A stretch of DNA of 64,000 nucleotides, taken from positions 1,055,844 to 1,119,843 of the forward strand of contig NZ_OCNH01000002.1 in the NCBI RefSeq assembly GCF_900230225.1. The letters are read 5' to 3'. Of this stretch, positions 1 through 8,200 are shown piece by piece. The notes under the pieces were generated by a model that did not search any database, was not told the DNA's origin, and worked only from the letters and a program-made list of their open reading frames with translations. The stretch is from Spirosoma fluviale. Lineage in GTDB: Bacteria > Bacteroidota > Bacteroidia > Cytophagales > Spirosomataceae. A program made the translations under genes and the position numbers. The stretch's first letter is position 1. Each line of letters opens with the position of its first letter.

Positions 1-494
1 TATTCATTCAAATAAATCGGCAAGTTTGCTACTTTTTCATTTGCTTTATTACATTCTTCAATAGCGCGACTAAATTTTATTAGATTTCGCTCTAAGTACT
101 CCAAAATTTGGGGCATTTTTTGTGAATTGCTATTACATAATTCCGAAACATCTTGTAGTAATCTTTCTCCTTTTGTATATTTCTTTAAACTTTCATTCAA
201 TTTGTTATCTAGGCGTTTATTTTCTACATAATTTACAAGGGCCTTAGCACCTAAACCAACGGCTATCCCAATTATTGTGCCTACTACAGGAACGCTTTCT
301 ACTATTTTTTTTCCAAGCTTTACACCTACATAGGCAGCAATTTTAGAAATACTACCCTCTAGTGCTAACCGGTATACCTTAGTATTATACGCTATATTTC
401 GAGACTTATTATATAGTCTCACTGTAATCTTTTTATGACTATTGATTACCTGCATTCTAGCCTTCTCTTGTAATTCATCAAAGTCGCGTATCAT
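1..494 (-). CDS. Partial protein with glycine-rich hydrophobic segment, runs off left edge
   Basis: An uninterrupted reading frame of 164 codons starts with ATG at 494 on the minus strand and is still open at the window edge, so the C-terminus is missing. The N-terminus is basic and helical. Residues about 65-90 form a hydrophobic stretch rich in Gly, Ala and Val (core VPVVGTIIGIAVGLGAKAL), which looks like a glycine-zipper membrane segment. Residues after 90 are charged and predicted helical or coiled coil. The stretch is AT-rich compared with the T6SS genes. It lies downstream of, and on the same strand as, the tube gene tssD and a papain-like enzyme, so a secreted membrane-active effector or a partner of one is possible; that is inference. 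I do not recognise the family. Confidence 0.7.
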   Translation of the reverse strand, partial: MIRDFDELQEKARMQVINSHKKITVRLYNKSRNIAYNTKVYRLALEGSISKIAAYVGVKLGKKIVESVPVVGTIIGIAVGLGAKALVNYVENKRLDNKLNESLKKYTKGERLLQDVSELCNSNSQKMPQILEYLERNLIKFSRAIEECNKANEKVANLPIYLNE

Positions 495-555
495 AATGTT
501 TTTTTATTACTTTTTAAATGTTGTGTCTTAACTATGGACATTTAACTTAAAGAAC

Positions 556-958
556 AGACGGCTACTTAACAGCTTAACTACGGTATTATGCATCAAAACC
601 GACGTTGAAAATCAAATGGTCCGGCAGGCTAGCCGCTTAATCAATGCTCCTACTCAGGGTCGTATAGCCTATGAGCATTTAGTTAGTCAGTGGGACGATA
701 TCCTGCCCCTGGTCGTAACAATCAAGTTAGGTTATGCGAAAGCATCGACGCGGTTCCGGCGGCTGAACATGTATGCTCGACGGAACCCACTTATCAGGGG
801 TGAAAGACTTGGGCCGACTGTATAAACCCAGTTTATTCTACACTATATCGCCGAATTCAGTTTACGTGAAGCTACTCGCTTTCGATGAATCATCGCATTG
901 AAGGTAATGCGCAGTTGTAACGGACTAACTAGCATCTGGTTAACGAGGTAGTAAATGC
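556..958 (+). pseudogene. Relic of a Tn3-family transposase (C-terminal part)
   Basis: Translation of the plus strand gives a block resembling the C-terminal region of Tn3-family transposases: QWDDILPLVVTIKLGYAKAS, followed by RRLNMYARRNPL and, past a TAA at 823-825, FILHYIAEFSLREATRF. After a frameshift near 885 a third block with RIEGNAQL and HLVNEVVNA follows. Two or more in-frame stops and a frameshift make it non-functional. No terminal inverted repeats or intact neighbours of a Tn3 unit were seen. Its end overlaps the 3' end of the papain-like gene on the other strand. It is the only recognisable content of the 495-939 gap and suggests past transposition next to the T6SS cargo genes. 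Confidence 0.7.
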
Positions 959-1557
959 CCTATGTATGTAAACTGCTGCGGCATCCCTCTTAACATTCTG
1001 GCTAGTTTAGCCGGGTTGACATTTCCTGCGTTTAATTGGAATACGGGTGGCGCATGTTGATTTAGTTGATAGGATACGAACTGATATATATAAACCACGA
1101 ATTGCGAACAGAAAAATTGATTTCCCCTGTGGCCAAGTACTTCAGTTAACAAATCGTCCATATCTTCGGGCGATTGAGCCGCTTTGTGCCGCCGGAAAAG
1201 TGATTTTACCGCCCCCGGCACACTGTAGTTCATCGTCCTGTGCGTCTTGTGAATATCGAAAAACACCTTGGCGCATGTACCAGTCCCATCGGCCAAATCA
1301 GCGTTTACTGATCGAAAAACATGGTATGAGTAGGCTCTATTACCTGTCAGGAGATGATTGGCAGCAACGCCACCCCCTGAAGACTCAATAATGTGCATTT
1401 TATCAAATAGAATACCTGCGTGAACAATAGAGGAGAACAGGTGATCAGAGGTCAGCAAATACTGTCCATAGCTAATTGCAGCACCGACGATAGAATAACC
1501 ATCAAACTCTTTGAGCATGATGTCTCCTCTCTGAAGATCGGCGAGTTGGAGTGGCAT
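940..1557 (-). CDS. Permuted papain-like (NlpC/P60 superfamily, YiiX-like) hydrolase, candidate T6SS effector
   Basis: The 205-residue product opens with a turn typical of this superfamily (LQRGDIML) and then shows the catalytic elements in permuted order: His46 in VHAGILF, Glu58 in IIESSGGGV and Cys150 in FFCSQFVVYIYQ. This H-E-C order is the signature of circularly permuted papain-fold enzymes, a superfamily that includes peptidoglycan amidases, proteases and lipid-modifying enzymes. There is no signal peptide, so export would need another route. It lies downstream of two T6SS tube genes on the same strand, which makes a T6SS effector acting on cell wall or lipid plausible, but a terminator-like hairpin lies between. 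No obvious immunity gene was identified; the edge gene at 1-494 or the small upstream ORF could be one. Confidence 0.7.
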   Translation of the reverse strand: MPLQLADLQRGDIMLKEFDGYSIVGAAISYGQYLLTSDHLFSSIVHAGILFDKMHIIESSGGGVAANHLLTGNRAYSYHVFRSVNADLADGTGTCAKVFFDIHKTHRTMNYSVPGAVKSLFRRHKAAQSPEDMDDLLTEVLGHRGNQFFCSQFVVYIYQFVSYQLNQHAPPVFQLNAGNVNPAKLARMLRGMPQQFTYIGHLLPR

Positions 1558-1569
1558 AGTTTTAACGGG

Positions 1570-1899
1570 TTAGAAGTTTATATGTTTGTAATTCCTATTT
1601 GGGCCAACCGGATGCCGTACTACATCGCGTTGTGCTTGCCAAATGCTGGTCTCTCCCGAAACAAAATCTTCCGCGCCAGTCTCAACTTTTCCTCCTTGCC
1701 CATGTGAAAACGGCCTAAAAGCACTCCATGCATTTGACGTAGAATGTCTTACACGGCTAATGAATCCGACTTCTTTGTACTCGCTTTTTTGAATTGATAG
1801 AAAATATTTCTTGGCATAATTTATAAAGTTTCTTGGGTGAAATTCTTTGGTACGCTGACAACTCTCGCTTAGGTAGGTACTTTTTGACTTCTTCCCCAC
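1570..1899 (-). CDS. Hypothetical protein, 109 residues, upstream of papain-like gene
   Basis: A 109-codon ATG-initiated frame ends 12 nt before the start of the papain-like gene on the same strand, so the two could be co-transcribed. The N-terminal half is basic and aromatic (for example NFINYAKKYFLSIQKSEYKE); the C-terminal half has low complexity and no recognisable fold. No signal peptide, membrane segment or known domain was seen. It may be a real small cargo, adaptor or immunity protein, or a degraded gene. The opposite strand carries a competing open frame, which lowers confidence. No promoter matching the local consensus was found upstream. Confidence 0.35.
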   Translation of the reverse strand: MGKKSKSTYLSESCQRTKEFHPRNFINYAKKYFLSIQKSEYKEVGFISRVRHSTSNAWSAFRPFSHGQGGKVETGAEDFVSGETSIWQAQRDVVRHPVGPNRNYKHINF

Positions 1900-1994
1900 A
1901 TTGGACCACTCAAATTTTTATCTGATTGTCCTCTCCTTAGCATTGCTATTTGAATCTACACAAGAATTTTAAGAATGCCATTTTATAATTTCTC

Positions 1995-2046
1995 AAAATT
2001 ACGGATCTATTTACTTAATTGATTGAGTAAATAGATCCGTAATTTT
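1995..2046. terminator. Perfect 21-bp hairpin after tssD
   Basis: Arms at 1995-2015 and 2026-2046 are perfectly complementary around a 10-nt loop. Each arm ends in a run of four A or T residues at the outer side, so it could terminate in either direction. It sits 61 nt past the stop of the second tssD gene and about 95 nt upstream of the next minus-strand ORF, and so probably ends the tssB1-tssC1-tssD-tssD transcript. Confidence 0.75.
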
Positions 2047-2106
2047 GCAGATCAAGTCCAAAGCTAAAGTTTCTCAATATCCCTAAAATCCCAGATAGAT
2101 TTAGCT

Positions 2107-2544
2107 TTATCCCTTCTCGTCTTCCTCGTTTTCACCATCAGCTTTTGGCCATTCTGCATTATACTTTACTATATCGTTAATAGACACATGAGCTGCCGTG
2201 ATTGTTATATGACAGCTAAATGTATCTCCGTAGAATGAAGAAAAGCTTTCAGAATAGCTTGTTATAAATCCTTTTTTAAAGATAACTGTACGCATCGTTG
2301 GGTCTTCACCAGCCTGGGTAAATATCAACGTACCTTTCTCGATGGCTACATTTTGACCGTTAATCATTGTAGCAGCTAATTTTGAATTATTAGCTAGTTC
2401 AATCGTCATTGACATTTGGCCAAATGTCACTCTAGTGGATGGACGTCCTTTGTGGTCAGTTCCTCGGGAAAATGAAAAACTAAAATCCAGAACGTCATAT
2501 TCTTCTTTTTCCTTAATCTTAAGTTTACCTGTGTATCCGCTCAT
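2107..2544 (-). CDS. tssD: T6SS tube protein TssD (Hcp), copy B
   Basis: The 145-residue product matches the Bacteroidetes TssD form of Hcp: an N-terminal MSGYTGKLKI, a central FSFSRGTDHKGRPST segment and a C-terminal SCHITITAAHVSI strand. TssD hexamers stack to form the expelled inner tube and can carry effectors in the lumen. The gene starts 8 nt after its paralogue (2553-2978) in the tssB1-tssC1-tssD-tssD order on the minus strand. The acidic tail (about the last 12 residues, rich in Glu/Asp) is absent from the paralogue and may be a cargo or folding feature. The two copies share the SYSESFS motif but are clearly diverged, so they may serve different cargoes. Confidence 0.9.
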   Translation of the reverse strand: MSGYTGKLKIKEKEEYDVLDFSFSFSRGTDHKGRPSTRVTFGQMSMTIELANNSKLAATMINGQNVAIEKGTLIFTQAGEDPTMRTVIFKKGFITSYSESFSSFYGDTFSCHITITAAHVSINDIVKYNAEWPKADGENEEDEKG

Positions 2545-2552
2545 AATTATGA

Positions 2553-2978
2553 TTAAAATTTATCATCGGTTTCTAATCCGGGCCAACGTTGGACTAATGT
2601 TGCTTCATCCCCCACTATTACCAATGCGGCAGTAATAGTAAAGCTACAACTATAGGATTGACCTTGAACGGAAAAGCTCTCTGAATAATTGACAATAAAA
2701 GCATTTTTAAATTTAAAAATTCGATGTACTTTTTTACTGGAACCACTATCAATCATTGTAATAGTTCCTTTTAACAATACATCGTCATTATTGACCATTT
2801 GTTGTAACAAATAGGTATCCTTTGTAATTAAGGCATTACAATTCAATTGTCCTCCCATTACGTGGCTTGATGGACGGCCCTTCTCGTCTACAGAACGACT
2901 AAAGGAAGTACTCATGCTTAATAAATCAATAATAGCATCATGCTTGTCAATTTTCAGCTGTGTTGAATAGCCAGACAT
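2553..2978 (-). CDS. tssD: T6SS tube protein TssD (Hcp), copy A
   Basis: A 141-residue TssD/Hcp paralogue beginning MSGYSTQLKIDKHD, with the family motif SFSRSVDEKGRPSSHV and the C-terminal SCSFTITAALVIV strand. It forms the T6SS inner tube. It follows tssC1 by 36 nt and precedes a second tssD by 8 nt, so the four genes probably form one transcript from the promoter at 4926-4956. Two adjacent tube genes are known in Bacteroidetes systems and often reflect cargo specialisation. The family assignment is firm; any division of labour is inference. Confidence 0.9.
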   Translation of the reverse strand: MSGYSTQLKIDKHDAIIDLLSMSTSFSRSVDEKGRPSSHVMGGQLNCNALITKDTYLLQQMVNNDDVLLKGTITMIDSGSSKKVHRIFKFKNAFIVNYSESFSVQGQSYSCSFTITAALVIVGDEATLVQRWPGLETDDKF

Positions 2979-3014
2979 AGTAGATTTAATTTAGAAATTA
3001 ATAATCAATATGAC

Positions 3015-4385
3015 TTATGCTTCCGTATAATCAGAAACCCACTCAGGACTCTCCACATCATCACCCCGGCGTCCATCGAGTCGAATGACGAAGCTTTTTG
3101 CTGGAAAATAAGGTGTAATACGAATATCAAGGTAAACCCGATCTTTTTGTTTGGAGTCGCGTTCCAGCCGTGTAATCCGAAAGTTTTCCACTAGTTTGGT
3201 TGGCCCCTTCACACTGTCGAGAAAATTTATAATCTGACGACGCAGATCGGACTCTACCAATGTATTCCAGTTTTCGAAAGCCCGGCGGTTGAGGAAGTCG
3301 AACAGCACTTTGGTGATGTGATCGAATACACGCACGACGGAGTAGGTTTGCAGCCCCAGGTTGTCGCCGTTGAAGAGCGTTTTGCCACCAAAGGCCATCA
3401 CGCGGCTGTATTCGTACACCATCGGCACGAGGTTGAGCCGTTCGAGCGCCGATATTTCGCTCTTGCGGAGTTCGAAGCGTACAGCCGGAACCTCGTTCAT
3501 GCCGCCGTGCTTCTTGCCCGCTGTCACCTGCGACATCAGGGTATAGTAAACTTTACCGGCCAGGGCCGAGGAGGGTGGTACAAAGAGGTCTTCTGTTTCG
3601 CCAACGGCCGCCAGCTTCTCGCGCCCCAGTGCCCAGTTACAGGTCATGATCACATTGGAGCGGAACAGCTCGGCGCCGGTCATGTCGGCGGTACTGAACA
3701 GGTCAATTACATCGTCGGGGCTATCCAGATCGGCAAAGTCGGTAAAGAGCATGGCCTTATTGGCATGGGCGATTTTTGCCCATTTTTCCAGCACGGCATT
3801 TGAGCCCATAAAGCCTGGTACCACCAGCAGGGAGTAGTTTTTGCGCAGGTCCAGACGGTCGTAGTTTTGCTTTAGTTCATCGGCAATGAAATCGATGAAG
3901 CGGGAGTTATCGAGGTCGGTCAGCTGCTCGAAGCTGGCATTGACGACCGTAATATTCGATAACTTATCGGCTTCCGCATTTTTGTAGAAGAGAGAGAGGG
4001 CGCGGTAGCTCACTTCGAGGTCGTGCGTAGCGGTCAGGGCTTTCCCCAGATTTTTGTTCAGGCTGGCCTCTACTTCTGCGGCTTTTGTTTTGGCCGTGTC
4101 CTGCATCTCGTTCTGGTTGTCGGAGGAGCTCAGAACATCGACCCATAATTTCAGTTTTTCTTTCAGGATGGCCCGATCTGTGGCTTTGGTGGGGTCGCTG
4201 AGGTAGATTTTTTTACGCGCCTTACGTCCGGGGTTCAGGTTCTGCGACCCTTCCAGAAACGTTTCTAAAAAGGCATAGCCCCCAAAGGACTGTAAAATAT
4301 TCATTCCGGGTAATTCGCCGGTGGCAACGGCCACGGATGGTCTGGCATCCAGTTCCGTCTGTGGGGTCAGAGATTCGCTTTCCAT
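3015..4385 (-). CDS. tssC: T6SS contractile sheath large subunit TssC, set 1
   Basis: The 456-residue product is a TssC (VipB) homologue: the core contains SLLVVPGFMGSNAVLEKWAK, ANKAMLFTDFADLDSPDDV and RSNVIMTCNWALG, and the C-terminal third carries LFDFLNRRAFENWNTL. TssC pairs with TssB to build the sheath around the TssD tube, and sheath contraction drives secretion. It lies 48 nt downstream of tssB1. A second, clearly homologous TssC is encoded at 34178-35551; the central 200 residues are nearly collinear between them, while the first 80 residues (after a shared MESES start) differ strongly. Confidence 0.93.
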   Translation of the reverse strand: MESESLTPQTELDARPSVAVATGELPGMNILQSFGGYAFLETFLEGSQNLNPGRKARKKIYLSDPTKATDRAILKEKLKLWVDVLSSSDNQNEMQDTAKTKAAEVEASLNKNLGKALTATHDLEVSYRALSLFYKNAEADKLSNITVVNASFEQLTDLDNSRFIDFIADELKQNYDRLDLRKNYSLLVVPGFMGSNAVLEKWAKIAHANKAMLFTDFADLDSPDDVIDLFSTADMTGAELFRSNVIMTCNWALGREKLAAVGETEDLFVPPSSALAGKVYYTLMSQVTAGKKHGGMNEVPAVRFELRKSEISALERLNLVPMVYEYSRVMAFGGKTLFNGDNLGLQTYSVVRVFDHITKVLFDFLNRRAFENWNTLVESDLRRQIINFLDSVKGPTKLVENFRITRLERDSKQKDRVYLDIRITPYFPAKSFVIRLDGRRGDDVESPEWVSDYTEA

Positions 4386-4433
4386 TAGACAAAGGGGGGA
4401 AACAAAATGGGATAGTGGGTAAAAGGTGTACGC

Positions 4434-4895
4434 TTAGGCAGCTGCTGCTTCCTCGTTGGCTTCCAGTTCGGTAATCAGGGCCTGAAGCGTCTGGATCATA
4501 GCGGCTTTGGCTTCGGGCTGGTTGAGGGCCGTTTGCAGGATACGGTGGCTCTTGAGTCGAGTATTGATTTGCGCGTATTCCTTGTACTGGGCATCCTGCG
4601 AACGGAGGAAAGGGCTGTTCGTAACCATGTCTTTGGCCCGGAAGTCGGCCACACTCCGGAAGTTGAGGACTTCTTTCGTCGGCATGCCATCCAGGGCTTC
4701 AAACTCAACTTCTACGCTGGGTTCAAATTTCGCGAAGACATCGGCTACTGTTTTCAAGCCGTAGACTACTTCCGGGCTGATCGGGTCCTGCTGCGTTAAT
4801 TTTTGCGCCAGTAAGGTTCTGTTGTACGGAATTTGAGCAATTCCTTCAGACGATTCCGGCTTGATCTCGTTACCACCAATTTCGAATTCAAACAT
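4434..4895 (-). CDS. tssB: T6SS contractile sheath small subunit TssB, set 1
   Basis: The 153-residue product begins MFEFEIGGNEIKPESSEGIA and carries the TssB (VipA) features of interaction with TssC, including VEFEALDGMPTKEVLNF and the DFRAKDMV motif. It is the first gene of the minus-strand sheath/tube operon and has a well-formed Bacteroidetes promoter 30 nt upstream of the start codon. It is paralogous to the TssB at 33672-34130, which has the same N-terminus for the first eight residues. The C-terminal tail (NEEAAAA) differs between copies. Confidence 0.93.
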   Translation of the reverse strand: MFEFEIGGNEIKPESSEGIAQIPYNRTLLAQKLTQQDPISPEVVYGLKTVADVFAKFEPSVEVEFEALDGMPTKEVLNFRSVADFRAKDMVTNSPFLRSQDAQYKEYAQINTRLKSHRILQTALNQPEAKAAMIQTLQALITELEANEEAAAA

Positions 4896-4925
4896 AAACG
4901 GTTTGGGTTATAACATGTTAGAGTC

Positions 4926-4956
4926 CAAAACTAGAGGTTAGAAGAGAAATGGCAAA
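4926..4956 (-). promoter_or_regulatory. Bacteroidetes-type promoter of tssB1
   Basis: On the minus strand, TTTG at 4956-4953 is followed after exactly 19 nt by TAGTTTTG at 4933-4926, a perfect match to the Bacteroidetes primary sigma-factor consensus (-33 TTTG, -7 TAnnTTTG). The predicted transcript starts close to 4919 and leaves a leader of about 25 nt before the ATG at 4895. It should drive tssB1-tssC1-tssD-tssD. Confidence 0.7.
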
Positions 4957-5297
4957 TGTGAGGATAGTCCAGAAGGTACATTTTCAAACAAACGGTATAA
5001 TTAATTTAAAAAGCTAGATTTTTTTCTTTATCGTTGATTAACAAGTATACCATCATTGTGTAAACGGCTTCATTACTATGGATGAATGCCCACAAAAAAA
5101 CAAATGAGACTATTTAAGTCGGTTTTGGGTACAGTTTATATTTTATGCTTACTAGAATTATAATATAGCTACCATCTGTTTGAATTAGCTTGACTTTTTA
5201 GTCTTTAGAGGGATATATATGCAGGTTTAATGACCATAAGGTCGGATTTTCCTGCCTGCTTTCCGGTTGCACGTAACTTCCCTTAATCAATTAGTTC
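4957..5297. other. Divergent intergenic region between tssB1 and the giant Ig-repeat gene
   Basis: This AT-rich gap holds no gene I can support. A weak plus-strand promoter candidate for the giant gene is TTG at 5190-5192, 21 nt, then TATATATG at 5214-5221 (one mismatch to TAnnTTTG), leaving a leader of about 70 nt. Nothing else stands out. Confidence 0.4.
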
Positions 5298-8200
5298 ATG
5301 ACTTTACATTTACGGATAGCCCTCCTCACCTTCTTTGTTTTATCCATAGTCAGTAAACCCTTACAAGCCCAAATTACAGTTACTTCGGTTACACCTGGTA
5401 CGGTCTGCGCCGGGTCTACAATTACAGTTGCCTTCGCTTCTCCTTACGATGATTATGGAATCATCTCTCTTTATTTGTATGGACCCGGTTCAACGAATAT
5501 GCTATTGGATCAACAGACAGTAGTTGACGCCAGTGGAAGTATAACGGCAACGATCCCGATAGATCGTGTCACAGGAACCTATTCCTACTTTTTAACCAGA
5601 ACATCGTACTTCTTTGGCGTACCTACATTTACAGCTAGTAATAGTTTTGACATCAACGCACACCCTGTTGCACCGGGGGTTACGAATGTAAGTTACTGCC
5701 AGGATGCGACAAATATACCGGCGCTAACGGCTACAGGTCAGAATGTAAAATGGTATGATACCCAGCAGGGTGGTGAGGGTACAATAGCAGTACCAACATT
5801 ACCAACATCAGTGGGCACAACTAATTATTATGTTAGCCAGACCGTGAACGGTTGTGAAAGCGACCGGGCTAACCTACAGGCAACGATCAAGCCCTTGCCC
5901 GACAAGCCGATAGTAGCCGCTTCGGTTACCTATTGCCAGGATGTAACAACGGCCACTCCCCTGTCGGCCACAGCCACCGGAACGCTAAACTGGTACTATA
6001 CAGCCTCGGGCGGTACAGGACAGTCTTCGATTACGCCTTTGACAAACGCCACCGCCAATTACTTCGTGAGCCAGACAGTGAACGGTTGTGAGGGCCCCCG
6101 GGCTATGATTACCGTTACCATCAATGCAAAGCCTGGCATGCCTGCGGTGATGGCCCCGGTGGCGTATTGCCAGGATGCTACCGCTATTCCCCTAAGTGCC
6201 ACGGTTAGTACGGGTAACTATTCGTTGCGCTGGTATGGCACGGATGCCACCGCGGGGACCGGCTCGACAATAGCCCCCACCCCCCAAACTGGCACGCCGA
6301 GTGTACTGAGTTACTACGTGACCCAACAAGACCCAGTCGGTTGCGAAAGCGATCGGGCATCCATTCCGGTAACGGTGAACCCAACCCCGGCAAAACCGGT
6401 CATAACGGACTTAAGTGTATGCCAGAATAGCACTCCGGTTTCTGTGCTTTCGGCCGTAACGGTCACCGGTATACTCAAGTGGTATACCGCTTCAACCGAG
6501 GGAACCGGCTCTACAGTCGCCCCTACACTTTCTACAACCACAGCAGGTCAAACTACCTATTATGTTAGTCAGACCGATGGGAATGGCTGCGAGAGTGACC
6601 GGGCATCAATCAAGTATACGGTTTTTCCGCTCCCGGTCACTCCAACGGTGGCTGCCGGGCCGCTCTTCTATTGTCAGGATGCGACGCCATCTCCCTTTGT
6701 TGCTTCGGCGGCAGGCATCTTGAAATGGTATACGACGTTAACCGGTACCGTACCGCTGGTGAGTCCAGTGCCTTCAACTTCCCTGGCCGGAAGTGCTACC
6801 TATTATGTTAGCCAGACCGATGGTAATGGTTGCGAAAGCGACCGTGCCAGTGTAACGGTAGTGACGAGTTCACGGCCCGCTTTGCCATCCGTCGTGTTGC
6901 CGCCAGCCTATTGCCTCAATACTACCCCGGCGTCCCTGTCGGCTACGGCTTTTCCCGGTAACACCCTTCGCTGGTATGGAATGGATGAGACCGGCGGAAC
7001 AGCATCCCTTGTATCGCCCTTGCCAGCAACCGGTAGCGCTGGTGTTTTTCGCTATTACGTTAGCCAGGTAGATGGTAACGGCTGTGAGAGTGACCGGGCT
7101 GTTATTTCCGTTACGGTGAATGCGCTCCCGTCGGCTCCGGCAACCTCGCCAATTGATATTTGCCAGAACGCAACGGTGCCCTTGATCACCTCGGCTGTAT
7201 CGGCCGCCGGTTCTCTGAAGTGGTATACTTCGCCAGCCAGCTCGGCTTCGACAGTAGCGCCTGTGCTCTCAAGCTCCAGTGTAGGAGCGACTACCTATTA
7301 TGTCACGCAGACCGATGGGAACGGCTGCGAGAGTAGTCAGGCGTCTATTTTGGTGACCGTTAAACCATTGCCACCGGCTCCTGTTGTACCAACAAGCCCG
7401 ATCATCCTCTGCCAGAGTTCCGTAGCGGCCCCGCTGTCGGCCACCGGAACCGGTACGCTCGTTTGGTACGACCCGGCCGGTAATCCTTTCCCTTCATTAA
7501 CCCCTTCTACGGCAACGGTTGCTCCGTCAACGTATAAAGTGAGTCAGATCGTTAATGGCTGCGAAGGGCCAACGGCCAGCATAACGGTTATCGTCATCGC
7601 GAAGCCAAACTTGCCACTGGTGAGCGTCCCGGCGGCCTATTGTCAGTTTGAATCGCCTGTCCAGTTATCCGCTACGGGTCTTAACTTAAACTGGTTTACG
7701 GACCCCGTGGGTGGGTCACCGTCTACCGTAGCGCCCACCCCATCGGGCAGTACACCGGGGGTTACGAGCTACTATGTTACGCAGACCGACGGCAATGGCT
7801 GCGAAAGTGACCGGGCATCCATTGCGGTGCGGGTGAAAGCGAAGCCCGCCCTGCCGGGTACCGCCCCGGTTAGTTTCTGTGCCAATCAGGTTACGGCCTT
7901 AACCGCTACGACTGCCACGGGAGGGAGCCTAACCTGGTACGGCACCGATCCCGTTGCCGGGACGCCTTCGTCAACCGCCCCTGTGCCGGCAACGGCGGTG
8001 ATCGGGGCACCCGTTTTGTACTATGTCAGCCAGACTGTAGACGGTTGTGAGAGTGACAAAGCCAGCGTTGCGGTTACGATCATTGGCCTTCCTCCCGCCC
8101 CAACGGTTAGCTCCACTCCGATAACATATTGTCAGGGAGTCGTATCCGTGCCATTATCGGCCACGGCAACCGGTACGGTAAGCTGGTACACCGTGCAGGC

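Noticed and set aside
1047-1391. 114-codon plus-strand frame opposite the papain-like gene
   Set aside because: The minus strand carries all catalytic motifs of a known superfamily, so the plus-strand frame is a shadow.
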